From: Delphinus delphis
Taxonomy: Eukaryota > Chordata > Mammalia > Artiodactyla > Delphinidae
Reading direction: 5' to 3'
Assembly (NCBI RefSeq): GCF_949987515.2
Contig: NC_082689.1
Span: forward strand, 10,469,501-10,533,500
DNA length: 64,000 nt
Numbering within the stretch: position 1 is the stretch's first letter; each line of letters starts with the position of its first letter. Of the stretch, positions 23,748 to 37,179 are shown piece after piece. The notes beneath the pieces were generated by a model. The model saw only the letters and a list, made by a program, of their open reading frames with translations. It searched no databases and had not been told where the DNA came from. A program made the translations under genes and the position numbers.

Positions 23748-24145
23748 TGTATTAGTTATCTAGGTCTACCATTACAAATACCACAGGCTGGGTGGCTTGA
23801 ACCACAGAAATTTATTTTCTAACAGTTCTGGAGGTTGGAAGCCCATGATCAAGGTGTCAGCAGGTTTAGTTTCTTCTGAGGCTTCCCTCCTTGGCTAGTA
23901 GATGGCCACCTTCTCACTGCACCCTCACATGGTCATCCCTCTGTGTGTGTGCACTCTTAGTATCTCTCTCTAAATGTCCTCTTATAAAGACACCAGTCAG
24001 ATTGATAAAGGCCCTCTCTAAATACCTCATTTCACCTAAATCATCTCTTTAAAGACTATCTTCAAATATAGTCACATTCTGAGCTATCAGAGGTTGAGAC
24101 ATCAATATATGAATTCTGGAGAACACAGTTCAGCCCATAACAGTT
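23748..24145 (-). repeat. MaLR (MLT1-like) solo LTR
   Basis: 'gtattagttatctaggtcta', 'tggcttgaaccacagaaatt' and 'gttctggaggttggaagccc' are typical of the antisense MLT1/MaLR LTR. It ends near 'cagttcagcccataaca'. No internal retroviral sequence is present. Confidence 0.8.
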
Positions 24146-24707
24146 GGAATGCTCGTTTTTCAAGACACATAAGACATACTGGAACAAACTCACTTTGGAC
24201 CTTTTTGACAAAATATTGGCAATTCCACTAAAGGTTAGTTGGTGAAAATATTTCTGAATATTCTCTATGTTTCCTTATTAATGATCAGATACCTATTCTT
24301 TTACCTATTCTTTTGTAGTGGATACAGTCTCCCAACAAGTTTGTCAGTTTTTATTTATACTTCTGCTCAATTCTTTCAAATCCCATTCCACCATTTTGTT
24401 AACACTGATTATTTTTCATTGCACTCCTACAGACACTTCTTTAAGATTATATGCATATTACTCTATATATCCCCTCATAGACAGCTCATTCTTTTTATGT
24501 TTTATAGCTACGTCACAGAAGTTATTTCCTTCAATGTATAGATATTATCTCTTTCAATAATAAAAACAACACAGTGGATTCCACTTCCATTTAAGATAGA
24601 ATGAACGTCACTTCCGTTACAATAGCAAGAAAACAATGGATAAACTAAAAATTATACTTTTTAAAAAAACCACCAAAGTATGGACTAAATTTCAGACAGG
24701 GCTAAGC
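24146..24707. other. Unassigned AT-rich sequence
   Basis: No gene is recognised. The overlapping frames at 24239-24560 are low-complexity. Confidence 0.4.
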
Positions 24708-24728
24708 CTTTTAGGCTAAGCCTAAAAG
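24708..24728. repeat. Perfect 9-bp hairpin
   Basis: CTTTTAGGC and GCCTAAAAG are exact inverted copies around a 3-base loop (TAA). Confidence 0.85.
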
Positions 24729-24746
24729 AGTAAAGAATAGTAGCCA

Positions 24747-24952
24747 CGAGCTTCCCTGGTGGCGCAGTGGTTGGGAGTCTGCCTGCCGATGCAGGGGACA
24801 CGGGTTCGTGCCCCAGTCCGGGAGGATCCCGCATGCCGCTAAGCGGCTGGGCCCGTGAGCCATGGCCGCTGAGCCTGCGCGTCCGGAGCCTGTGCTCCGC
24901 AGTGGGAGAGGCCACAGCAGTGAGAAGCCCGCGTACCGCAAAAAAAAAAAAA
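24747..24952 (+). mobile_element. CHR-type SINE with 15-bp target-site duplication
   Basis: Full plus-strand young-type copy with an A tail. AAAGAATAGTAGCCA occurs exactly on both sides (24732-24746 and about 24953-24967). Confidence 0.96.
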
Positions 24953-24969
24953 AAAGAATAGTAGCCATG

Positions 24970-25367
24970 TTCATACATGACACTTTTGCCTTAGTCCTAG
25001 TACTGGCAGAAGCTAGGGAGATACCTAAACAGAGACACTTTTCTGGGCAAAGAGAAATGAGTTAAAGTTTAATTAACAGAATGAACTGGCATGATAGAAG
25101 TCTGGAGAAGCATGAGTGCCAAAATAAATCCCTCATTCTGAAAATTCTCCTGCTCTGGGAATCTTGCTGATTTCCCAGTGGGGAAATAGCAGGAGAGCAA
25201 AAGAAGATCTTGCATCACACCCAAGACTGAAATTTAATCTAGAGGTGAACTGGAACTCACCTATTTCCTCCCAGCTCAAATTCTAATAAGATTAAAGAAA
25301 TGATCCCTTCAGAAGGCAATAAGGGAAATTCAAGAGTTGGGCTGAAATGCAAAGGGAGATTTATGTA
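24970..25367. other. Unassigned sequence
   Basis: I see no gene or named repeat. Confidence 0.4.
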
Positions 25368-25520
25368 CAGTCGGCCCCTCCTATTGCGGATGTGGAACCT
25401 ACGGATATAGAGGGCCTACTGTGCTATGAAATTTTATATAAAGGGCTTGAGCATTCCTGGACTTTGGTAGATGCAGGGATCGTGGAACCAATCCCCCCAC
25501 AGATGCTGAGGGATGACTGT
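25368..25520 (+). mobile_element. Tigger/MER2-like (TcMar) DNA transposon relic
   Basis: It begins CAGTCGGCCC after a TA and ends GGGATGACTG. The inner 'tttatataaagggcttgagc' and 'ggaaccaatccccc' match the non-autonomous Tigger group. It has no transposase. Confidence 0.82.
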
Positions 25521-25699
25521 TACCTCATTTGAAACCAGATATGAACTGAAACTAATTAAAGTTTCGGCCTGTGATGATACTTAAATGGTCAGCCTTCACA
25601 CTTGCTGGCTGGCAGAGAAAAGTGTGAATTTTGTCAGGGAAAAGCAAAACAAAACAAAAACATACTTTAGTCTCTAGTGTTCCTTTATACAAAATATGT

Positions 25700-28600
25700 G
25701 ATATATATTTTTAAAAATATGAGATTTACAAATAAACAGAGAAATGTGACCCATAATCAAAAGGCAGACTCATGGATTTCCTTGATTTTGGGATAAACAG
25801 AAAAGGAATTTAAAAATAATTATTATGAAGTGGTTAAAACATTTAGAGGAAAGATGGATAACACAGATGAACAGATAGAGAATTTCAGCAGAGAAGCAAA
25901 AATCTAATATTAAACCAAGTGGAAATTCTAGAACTGAAAATTAAAGCATATGAAATGAAGAAGCCATTGGATAGATTTAATATAATTTTGGACAGCTGAA
26001 GAAAGGACCAGGACGTCAGAAAGAGGTCAATAGAAAGTTAGAATAAATATAAAGAGACACATTAAAGCAAAACTGGTGAAAACCAAGGAAAAAGAAAAAA
26101 ATCATAAAATCATCCAGAATAAGAAGTGATACCATGTTCAGATGAACAACAATAAGTATGGCAGCTGGTTTCTCAACAGAAACAATAGAAATCAAAAGAC
26201 AGTACAAAATAAAAAATCATGAACCCATAATTCCACATCTAACAAAGGGATTCATCATGAAGATAAAATAGAAACATTCTCAGGCTAACAGAATCTAAGA
26301 ACATTTATTGTCAACATGTCTGTATCACAAGAAATACTAAAGGAAGATAATCAGAGTGAAGGTCAATGGTACCAGAGGAAAACATGGATCTCCAGGGAGA
26401 AACACAGAGCACCAGAAATGGTGAAAGTTGGTAAGTAGTTAACATTTAAAATGGACCACGGGTTGTTTAAAGGTAAAATAATAAAATGCTGTGGAGTTTT
26501 AAAAAAATATAGAAGTAAAATATATGACAGTGACAGCAGAGTGTTCTTACTTCTTAAACTATAAACAGGTGTTATAATTTTATGGTAGAATGTGATAACC
26601 TGAGATGTATATTGCAATCTCTAGAAAAATCATTAGAATTATCACAAAATGGTAAATATAAAAAGCCAATAATGAAAGAAATACACAATTAATCTGAAAA
26701 AGGGAGGGAAGAAGAAAGGAACAGATAATACATGTGAAAGATAAGGAGCAAATTAGTAAGACAGTGGATTGAAACTCAGTTACACCTGTAAGCACATTAA
26801 ATGTAAATAAACAAGTACTCCACTTAGAAGGCATGAATTTAAGGGATAGATTAGAAGTTACCCAAATATATGCTCTTTATACCAGAGACATTTTAAATAT
26901 AAAGACATTTACATTGAATGTAAAATTATGAAAAATGTCTATAGATCACAGAAACACTAATCATAAGAAAGCTGGTGTAGCTATTTTTAATATAAGCAAA
27001 TAGACTTAAAGATAAGCAACACTATCATAAAAAAGGTAACTCTTATAATGATAAAAGGGAACTTCAGCAAGAAAATACAAAAATTCTAAATGTGTTTGTA
27101 TCAAATAACATATTTATAAAAACTGAATCAGTACCTGACAAAACTAAAGGAAACATATGAAAATTCTACTTGAAACATTCACATCTCAGTAACTGGTAGG
27201 CAAATGTCTGTAAGAATTTGAACAGCATTTTTAACCAAATTGATCTAACTGACATTAGGAGAACACTTCACATCCAGAATACACAGTCTTTTTACTCGCT
27301 CACAGAACGTTCACCAAAGTAAACTTATGCTGGCTCATATAGCAGATTTCAAATTTCAAAGAATTGAAAACATGCCGATATATATTCTAAGACCAATGAA
27401 ATTAAGTTAGAAATCAGTATCCAAAAGATAAGTAGAAAATTCCCAAGTATTTGGAAACTTAAAAACACACTTCTGAATAGTCCACGGGTGAAAGAAGAAA
27501 TCCTAAGAGAGACTTAAAAAGGTTTTAAACGTATGATAATGAAAACACAGCTTGTTAAAGTTTGCTGGGTACAGTTAGATCTGTGTTTAGTGGGAAGTTT
27601 ATAGTTTTTAGTGCGTACATTGGTAAAGTACACAAATCTAAAATCAGTGATCTGATTTTCTACATCATGGAGATATAAAAAGAGGAAATTAAACCCAGTA
27701 AGTAGAAAGGGAATAAAAATAAGAGCAAAAAGCAACTAAATTAACATAAAGATGACACTGCAGAAAATTAAAAACAACTACAAGACCAAAAGCTGATTCT
27801 TTGAAAAGATTAATTATATTGGTAAACCTTTAGTGAGAGTGCTCCAGGAAGAGAGAGAGAGTGACCACAAAAATAGTTATCTATAATGAAAGATGGACCT
27901 CACTACAGATTGCACAGATTTTAAAAAGAAAATAAGGAGCTGTTGTTAACACCTTCTTGCCAACAAACTCAACGATTAGATGAAATGAGCAAATTCGTTG
28001 GATCCACTTTATAAAACTAACACAAAAGGAAATGGAAAGATTGAATATTCTTATATGTTGTAAAGATATTACGTTTGCAAAAACCAAATCATTAATTGAA
28101 GAAAACTCCAGGCCCAGGTGACTTTGTTAAAGACGAAAATATATCACCAGTAAACATTTTCAGAGACAGAGTGGAAAAACTTTCCAGCCGTGAGGCTAGC
28201 GTAACTCTGATGCTAAAACCCAAGTAGAATACTACAAGAAAAAAACATTACAGGCCAACAACCTTATGATTTTAGATGGAAAAAATCCCTTTAAAATATT
28301 GTTAAACTGAGTCCAGAAACATATAAAAAGTGTAATATCTTAATGACCAAGTGAAATTTATTCCATCAATGAAAGACCGTTTGTTGTTTTGGCTTTTCAC
28401 AAGGTTTTTTTTGTTTTTCTTTTTAAATATTCCAAAATCCATTGGTTCAAATCACAACACACACATACACCAGAATAAATGAGAATAATGTTCAATTTAA
28501 TAGATTAAAAACATCTATTTGACAAATTTCAGTACCCATTTATGATGAAAAACTCTCAGTAAAATGTAAATACATAGGAATTCTCTTACTCTGATAATGC

Positions 28601-28815
28601 ATATCTATGCAAAACCTATGACTATTACCATGCTTAATGAGGAAATACTGAACATGTTTTTCCTAAGACCTTGAGCAACTTAAGGATATCTACTCCCACC
28701 AGTCACAACTAAAATTAAATTAAATTAAATTTGGGCTGGAGTTCTTAGTACAAGAAAGAAAGTAAAAAAACTAAGTGTCCCTCTACAGACGAATGGGTAA
28801 AGAAGTTGTGGTGTG

Positions 28816-28849
<34 letters not shown>

Positions 28850-29760
28850 GGAATATTACTCAGTCATAAAAAGTATGAAATAATGCAATTTGTAGCAACA
28901 TGGATGAGCCTAGGGATTATCATACTAAGTGAGGTAAGTCAGACAGAGAAAGACAAGTATCATATGAAATCACTTACATGTGGAATCTAAAAATAATGAT
29001 ACAAATGAGCTTTTTCACAAAACAGAAACAGACTCACAGACATAGAAAACAAACTTATGGTTACCAAAAGGAAAAGGATGGGGAATAAATTAGGAGTTTG
29101 GTATTAAGAGATACACACTACTGTATATAAAATAGATAAACAATGAGGTCGTACTCTATAGCACAGGGAACTATATTCAATACCTTGTAATAACCTATAA
29201 CATATATATATATATATATATATTTGAATCACTTTGCTGTACCCCAGAAACTAACACGACATCGTAAATCAACTATACTTCAATAAAAAAGAAAATGAAA
29301 GAAGTAATAGGCATAGAAATGAAAAAGGATGAAGTAAAACTGTATTTATTTGCAGACCACATAATTGTATATGTAAAATATCCAAAATAATCCTCAAACA
29401 AGCTACTATCATAAGCGAATTTCATAAGGTCCTGTGCTACAAGGTCAATAGAAAGCATGCATTTCTATCATTAAGCAACTGGAGAAAGAACTTTTGAAAA
29501 TAAAACCATTTACTGTAACATGAAAAAATATCAAATCCTAGGGAAAATATAGAGAGAACTGTTACATCTCTACTCTGAAACTACAGAATATTACTGACAG
29601 AAATTAATGAAGGCCTAAAGAAATGATTTGGAAGAATCAATATCATTACAGTGTCAATTTGATTCAATGTAATTCTAATAAAAAACCTCAGCACTCTGTA
29701 GAAATTGATATATTGATTTTAAGATATATGTAATTCCAAAGGATCTAGATAGATAAAATC
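25700..29760 (+). repeat. Long decayed L1 (L1M-type/HAL1-like) with nested L1
   Basis: The plus strand follows old L1 from the ORF1-ORF2 region through the endonuclease and reverse-transcriptase regions. Landmarks in order are 'tctcaacagaaacaatagaa' (26171), 'cacattaaatgtaaataaac' (about 26793), 'cataagaaagctggtgtagc' (26962), 'attctttgaaaagattaatt' (about 27796), 'ccaggcccaggtgactttgt' (about 28109) and 'tttgcagaccacataattgt' (about 29349, the position of the FADD motif). No long frame survives. A younger L1 3' end occupies about 28769-29293. The part upstream of 26150 is less certain. Confidence 0.8.
28769..29293 (+). mobile_element. L1 3' end nested in the older L1
   Basis: From 'ctaagtgtccctctacagac' to 'acttcaataaaaaag' the text is the ORF2 C terminus and 3' UTR of an L1. 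It contains (AC)n at 28818-28847 and (TA)n at about 29199-29222. AGAAAGAAAGTAA-like sequence before and AATGAAAGAAGTAA after may be its target-site duplication. The older L1 continues after it without loss. Confidence 0.82.
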
Positions 29761-29895
29761 TTGAGGACAAAGAACAAAGTTAGATTTATTCCACCTGCTT
29801 TACTGTGTGATTCATTTATACATGGAATAAAGGAGAAGTCAGAAGAATGCTTAGTTAGAGGAGGGATTTTCTGAAAAGGAAAAAAGAAAGATGAA

Positions 29896-30110
29896 CTTCC
29901 CTGGTGGCGCAGTGGTTGAGAGTCCGTCTGCCGATGCAGGGGACACGGGTTTGTGCCCCGGTCCGGGGAGATCCCACATGCCGCAGAGCAGCTGGGCCCG
30001 TGAGCCATGGCCGCTGAGCCTGCGTGTCCGGAGCCTGTGCTCCACAACGGGAGAGGCCACAACAGTGAGAGGCCCGCGTACCGCAAAAAAAAAAAAAGAA
30101 AGAAAGAAAG
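29896..30110 (+). mobile_element. CHR-type SINE
   Basis: Full plus-strand young-type copy with an A tail that grades into AAAG units. GAAAGATGAA before and GAAAGAAAGAA after may be the target-site duplication, but the purine repeats make it unclear. Confidence 0.93.
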
Positions 30111-32464
30111 AACGTTGTGGGATGAGCCACATCAATTTTCAGTCTTGTCCAACTGAAATTAGCCTTTTATTCCTGTCTTGGACTAATCCAATAATTTTAA
30201 ATGAAGTAAGGAAATAATGAATAACCACCATAAGGCATTAATCAATAGACAAGTTTTGAGTGAAATCCTTATTCTCTTTGAAACATATTCCTAGATTACT
30301 TTCTCTCTGCACTGACTTGGCCTTTTTAAATTTTCTTTTGCTTCAGTATGAGGGAGAAAAGGAGTTCCTCTAACTTTCTGAACCACTTCCTCAACTGACA
30401 GTTTCTAAAGCAAAGTAGGCTTTTGTGAATTTTCCTGATGAAAGCCCAACTGAAGATGAGTTTCATTTATAGCAGACTGCTGCTAGCGACCAGCTGGTGG
30501 CTGAATGCAGTATTTACAATAGTTATTATTCAGTTTCCTCAATGAGTAAATTAACTTACTCCATGTGCTTTCTCAACAGATAGTCGGGCCAAATATGAAG
30601 GCTTCCTGAAAGAGAAGGCAGAGTTTTTTAAGGTTGAGAGGTTCTTGACACATGACAGTTTGAACTATTAGACTTAAGAGTGAGGGCAGAGAGGTAGATA
30701 GTTATTTTGAGCAAAAAATATATTTGAAATTAACAACTAAAACTTATGAAATTTACTGAGGGATTATTTTTTAATGTTTTGTTTTTAGAAAAGAGTTTAG
30801 CAGAGTTAAAAGTTTATATTGGCCTGCAGCTGTGGAAAACTTCCTTGGAAACTTTTCATTTTTTAATGCATCTCATTGGTGGTGGTCAGATGTTATACAT
30901 CACCACCAGCACTTTTATGCTTGGTCTGTGCCTATTTGTAGCAATATCCTTAAATCATAGTAATTGGGTACTTTGTGTTTTCCATCACAAGTCTTGTATA
31001 AGAGAGCACAATTCCCTTACTTCCACCCATATCTTCCTTTTGGCCATTCTTATCTCAGATTAGACTAGATAACTGCCTCAAGGACATTGTTTGAAAATTT
31101 TACTTTTTTTTTTTTGGCCAGGGAATATTTACTCTTTCATACCTTCCATGCTACTCTAATTGTTTTTTTAAGCTATCCAAGCCTATGTTTCAAATTAAGG
31201 ATCACGTTTAAACATCATGGTAAGTTTTGTGTTTCATTTTTTCATGTAGGATTAATGTTGATATGAATTCTCGTGATCAAATTAAAGGAAATAACTAAAT
31301 GAAAAGCCTCAAACACTGCTTATCTTGAATCCTAAATAATAGAATCCTTTGACAGATCCCATCTAATTCATGTGCTCAGTGAATTCCAAAAAGAGTAATC
31401 TATTATAATAGACGCCGAGTGAGTGTTAGGGATGGTATGTGTTGTAGTATGATTTCAATTTTGCATTTGCAGTACTTGCTAATTTATTTTCCCTAGTGGT
31501 ATATTGTTTTCTCTCTCTGCACTTTGTCTTCAATTAAGACTGTAGAAAAGCTCCTGTCAGACAACAGGCAAAGCTCACCCTTTCTCTTGGAGATCGTGTA
31601 AGAGAGGGACAGAGGTAGAGCAGAAAAGTCAAATAATAACTAACAAAGTAATGCCTTTCGGAGAAGCCCACACCCATCCCCGTGGCCTTGTGCAGTCTGG
31701 CATGGGAACATTAATTCAGGGTTGCTGGGACGAAGTGGTTGACTAGGAGCCTGAGATAGGGCTTCTGGGAAATCTTGGAATTTAACATTTACTGACTGCC
31801 TGGTGAGAAGGTACAGAGAGCTACAGGGAGATGGCAGACCAATAAGAGTCTGGGCTCAGGAGAAGGAAGTCTCCACTTGTGAGAATTTGCAAGTGGACCA
31901 CAGAATCCAGCAGTGAGTGGCTCCACTCACAATCTCAAAGGCCAGGAATGACCAGTTCCCCCAGGGCTCACCATTCCAGAGAGCAAACCAGACCAACTGC
32001 TGCACAGTACTCACCACAGAGGATCCAGAGAAGACCACTGGGAGGAGAGTTTGTTTGTACCCTTCATTCCCTGCCGCATGGAACCTCAGCCCTACTTTCC
32101 ACACACAGCCAGACATCATCTGGGGAGGTCAGGGGGAGGAGAGAGAACCGCAAAAGACTGCTTTAGACTGAAAAGACACAGAGAGACTGATTACACATCA
32201 GACATTGAGATAGTACACACTGGCAGGTCTAACTTGTTTATTGTCCAGTGGAGTAGGAACTTGTGGAAAATATCAGGACAGTTAAATGAAATAAAGCTAC
32301 ATTTTCTTTGGACAGCTAAGCCCAGCAGGAGTGAATTTATGACCTGCCTACATATAAAGAGAAAACAAAACAAAACAAATTCCCGAATTGGAAAGCAAGT
32401 GTCCGTATTATTAATACTATGAGTTTTTGTGCTGAAGGTCAGTAGGATTTTTCTTAACTTTTCT
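30111..32464. other. Unassigned sequence
   Basis: I recognise no gene. Frames at 30746-31063 (plus, 105 codons) and 31856-32487 (both strands) overlap each other and show no domain. A poly-T run is present near 31104. Confidence 0.4.
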
Positions 32465-32640
32465 TCTAGTGAGAGGCAGTGCAGCATGGGCTCTGGGGTC
32501 AGTTTCCTTCTCTGCAGAGTGAGGCTAAAAATGGTATCTATTTCATAGGATTTTTGTGAGAATTAGAGAAGTTAATGCACATAGAATGTAAAATGCAGCA
32601 CCTCATTAGTCAGTACTCAATAAATATTAACTATAGTTAT
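32465..32640 (+). repeat. MIR fragment
   Basis: 'aggcagtgcagcatgggctc' and 'cagtactcaataaatattaa' match the two ends of MIR on the plus strand; the middle is shortened. Confidence 0.65.
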
Positions 32641-34059
32641 TTAGAAATATAAATGAAGCAAATGCTCTAGGAGTTTAGATGAGCGTGAAGCCACTGCAGA
32701 GTGAAATGACCCAGGAAGATTTTCTCAGGAATTGGAGCTTAAGCTGCACTTTAAAGAGGGGAAGACCCATGGGGTGGAGTTAGCAGGAGGCAAGGTCCTT
32801 CCATTCAATTGAGAGCTAAGACGTAGGGGCTGGAGTAAACAAATGACCTTTAAGAAAAAGACAAGTACTGTAGATATCTAGGTCTTCAACTACTTAGGTA
32901 CACACTAACTTCTGGAAGAATGCAATTTTTTCCCCACCCGTTTGTCCTCAGAAAGCATGGCAATTCCTGAGATATTTCACCAGATCAACAGGGGCCCCAG
33001 GAAGCTACACCTCTGAAATGGTAAGATTCAGGCTGGATTCGCCCTAGATCATCCTAGGCCTTGGGATAACTGCAGAAGTTTCCCCATCCCTGGATTTTGT
33101 GGTTCTCACTGTACCCCACAATCTGGAATCTTACCTCTGTACATAAGCTAGGAGGACACGTCCACAGGCAACCACAAGGTCATCTTTTCTGACAATTCAA
33201 GGAATGCATAAAAAGGTTAGGAACAAAACTGGAATAAATACATTAAAAATAAGGTTAGGAAGAAAGAGATCTCTGTTGCCTCATGTTTCTTTTTCATCAT
33301 TTTTAGTCTTTCAAATTATATGCCGGCACATCCTAATGAATATTTATTGAATGAGTGATTGAAGGAGCAGGAAAACAGAAAACAGAGTTTAGAAAACATA
33401 GTTCTTCTGAATCCAGTATGTTAAGTAGTCCTCAGAGTCAGTTCAACTCACCTTCATGAATACATACTATAGATATGGTAGATAAGATACACAGAGTTCT
33501 GACCTTCAAAGGTCTTTCAGTTTGCTCTGCTTTGGTCTTGGCGCTTTAAGTGGAGGTCATCCACACTGGCAATGAGGTCTTTTTTCTAGGATTCAGCCAG
33601 GTGACTCTCATTAACCCTCCTGTTCTGCTGCTTCTTGAGTTCATCATTCTGCCCGTCCTGCCATCTTTGGTCTACTCTGGCTCCTGATTCACATCTGCTT
33701 CATAATCTTTTTGGACCTATGTATCTCAATTTTTGACTTTGTTTCCTCTGTACTCAACTGCTGCCTTTAAATGAAAACCTCCATCAAACTAAGGAGGAGG
33801 GAGTGGAGGAAGTCATGCAAAACAATTTTGCAGGACTCAGAGATTGATTGGATATGAAGTATGAGCGTTACGGCATTAGCACAAGGGTGTGGAGCCTTAT
33901 CGACAAGAGGATTTTAGTAAAAATAAGGAAAGGTGTTGGAGGTGGGAAGAGACCATGGCTGGGGAGAGACACAGAGAGAGAGAGAGGGAGGAATGAATAA
34001 TAATCTGATGCAGGGAATGAATTATGTCTCACCTCATATCAATCATAATTTACTGAAAC
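32641..34059. other. Unassigned; possible L2 tail near 33335-33370
   Basis: 'aatatttattgaatgagtga' is a possible L2 3' end. A GA-rich run lies at about 33966-33990. I see no gene. Confidence 0.4.
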
Positions 34060-34240
34060 TTTTGATATGCATTAATTCATTTCACAACATTTGTGTGAAT
34101 TAAGAACTGTCATAACTACTTTATAAAGGAAGACACCGAGGTTCAGTGAGCTTAATGATTGTCTAAGATTCCAGAACTAGTAAATAATAGATACAGGTTT
34201 TATTTCACCTTGATTGAGTTGACCAGTTGACTCTAAGCTT
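34060..34240 (-). repeat. MIR fragment
   Basis: 'ggaagacaccgaggttcagt' and 'aactagtaaataatagatac' match antisense MIR. Confidence 0.6.
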
Positions 34241-36861
34241 CTATCCCTGTTCCAGCATTAAGTTACATATACCCTCCACCAATTCAAAGATGCACAAGGC
34301 TGTACTGGAAAGAATTAGGACACCTGGCTTCCTCTTTAGTCTCTGCCTCTAGAATATTTGGTCTTATCAGTTTATGTCTTGCTTTGAGTATGAGAATTCA
34401 TATGTATGTGACATGGTTGTCCTAGACTCCCTTATCTCCAAACCTCTTCCTGTTCTAAGAGTACAAGATTCATTAAACGTAATGTTCAAGAAAAATTATA
34501 TGTGAAAGAGCCAACTTACAAGACAGGAGAAGGGCTCATCTCCAGGGCTATGAAAGTCTTCCTTGTAGTTCTAACATTGTCAAAATGCTAATAAACTTTA
34601 GAAATCCTTAAATAATAAGGAAACTCATGAGAGGTGAATGACTTGTCCCAGATGACACTCCAGGTCAAAGGAAGGACCCGGCACACAACTCAAATCAGAA
34701 ATCAGAATTTAGAATCCTGCTGTAACCCCTGGAACTTACTACCACTGTTATATTGGCCATCAACATAAAAGCAGCTGGAATCTATTGATATTTGGACTCT
34801 GTTTGGAATTCCTTTGTTTCTAATGTATTCTAAAAGGACTTTTCGAAATCTTTCTTAATAATGCAGGACACTGAAAATGTTTTCTGTGGGCTGTTTGTAA
34901 ATGTGGGTTGTGTGATACACATCTGCAAGCTACATGGTGAAGTATTTTATATTCTATGCTCCATATTTATCATTTTCTCAATCTGATGTTTTGGAAAAAA
35001 AGGACTGTGTACTGGGGTCTCAAGTGTTTGCCGGTGGTGCTCAGCTTGTTTAAATTATCAGATGTTTTTACTAAATTATAATTATCCTTTATTAAGAGCA
35101 AAACACTATTTGGCTTGCAGCAAGCCTCATCTGACTGGTGAATCATGAGGACATGTTTTTGTTTCAACAGATTACAGAGAAAGCATTCATTTATAGTCAT
35201 CATAACTAACTAACACTTTTGGTATTTCCTGATAGCCCTGATAAGTTAAAATTTGCAGCAACTAACAAGGTGTTGATTTAACCAAACTTTAACTTGCTCT
35301 AACTTCAAATTATACTTGTTTTAAAAATCTAATGGTCTTTAGAGGTCGTAGTGGGGGAAATAAATCCATTCATATCCTCAACTGAGGAACGGTTCTTTAA
35401 CTGAGAAAAGGCTTTTGTTTTTTTTATGAAGACCAGCTTTCTGAGTATATAAACAGTGTAGTGGAAAAAAAAAGACAAAATCCTCTCTAGTCAGCTCAAG
35501 TGGCCAAGTGAGTCCTGGCAGTGAATGGACCCCCAAGTCCCAGCCTTTGAACTAACTCTTGTACAAACATGTGTACTTGCAGAAGGCTTTCTATCCTTGT
35601 TATGTAGTCTTTATTGCATGCATTTAGTAGACATCTTGAGAACAAACTATAAATAAGCAATAAGTACAAGAGGTGGAAAAGGTGTGAAGTATCTCCCTAT
35701 TCTTCGGAGGTGAGCTGACAATGACTCCAGTAGGAAGCAATATTGTAACGGGCCAAAGGGGAAGGGAGAAAAAGTCACAGGACACAGCACCATCACAAGT
35801 CTGAAGTGCAGATTGATAAACGTTTTATTTTGCTAATAGATCTCAGTTTCTTTAGAAGCACCTATTCTAGCTCAGCAATGACACACTTTTCGAACATAAT
35901 CTAGGGTAACTTCCATCTCAAGTATCTATTTTTTCGAGTCTACTTCCATCCACTGTTCAATTCCCAGCTCTCTCAGATCTGTGCTTGTATCCACTGTAGT
36001 CCCTCTTGTGTGGCTCAGAAAACATCTCATTTAAAAAGAGCTTCTGGCACTCAACCAGGCACCTATCAGCATCCTGGGTGTGTGCTACCACAGACAAAGA
36101 ACTGTTTCTATTTCTTGTCCCCAGAAGAGTCCTTCCCATGGTTTCCTGAAGAGCTGTGGGCTGGTTCAGGATTTTAGCCGACTTCTGTCTGAGGCACCCC
36201 CTTCACCCATGGAAAGCTCTGAAATCCATGGGATGCTTGACAAACATAGCTTTATGGGAAGTGGGGCCTGACTTGGCCCTCTCCCACCTAGCTGTGCTAC
36301 TCTTCCCCTGCTCTGCTATCTTCCCCTATAGCCGAGCAACACTGACTAGATCATCTCTGCATGTCCCACTACTCTGCAAATTTGAGATATGAGGCCACCT
36401 GAGTTTTGCATTCAGCATCCCCCCAAAAGGTCAAGGGAGAGTCTCCCAGTTTCCCTCCCAGACCCCTATCATCACTATATTGGGGAGGCCAGGCATGTGG
36501 TTTTCACTCTCCTTCACACATCCTCGTCTTCTTCTTACAGCAACATTTCCAGGGATGAGAGAGAAATCATTTTTGCTGATTTCACATTGCTGGATAGATC
36601 TCCATTAAATAGTGTTCATTCTTAGGTTTAAGCAGTCTCCATAGAAATCTATGCACATACAGCTTGTCCACCAGAATTAGAGTGGAGGTGGGTGGGGAGA
36701 TAGAATGAGTGGTGGAGAGAAAGGGCCAACCTAAAACACAGGGAGCCAGAACAGGAATCCTCCACTGATAGTTCACATGACTGTGCTACAATAGTAATTT
36801 CTTGGTGTTCAGTGGTTGGGTGACCTTACAGTTTGATTTGCCCAGGAGACATACAGTTTAT
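34241..36861. other. Unassigned sequence
   Basis: I recognise no gene and no repeat. Frames at 35957-36776 lie on both strands without domains. Confidence 0.4.
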
Positions 36862-36876
36862 GCCTTTCTTTCTTTT

Positions 36877-36958
<82 letters not shown>

Positions 36959-37102
36959 TTCCTTCCTTCCTTCTTTCCTTCCTTCCTTCCTTCCTTTCTT
37001 CCCTCCTTCCTTCCTTCCTTTCTTCCCTCCTTTCTTCCTTCCTTTCTTTCTTCCTTTCTTTCTTTCTTCCTTTGTTTCTTTCTTTCTTTCCTACCTTCCT
37101 TC

Positions 37103-37165
<63 letters not shown>

Positions 37166-37179
37166 TTTCTTTCTTTCTC
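36862..37179. repeat. (CTTT)n/(CCTT)n pyrimidine tract
   Basis: About 318 bases of almost pure C and T on the plus strand, with CTTT arrays at both ends and CCTT/CCCT variants in the middle. Single G and A interruptions occur near 37074 and 37093. The long phenylalanine/serine/leucine frames here are artefacts. Confidence 0.97.

Noticed and set aside
25347..25532. 61-codon frame
   Set aside because: It lies within a Tigger-like DNA transposon relic and does not encode transposase motifs.
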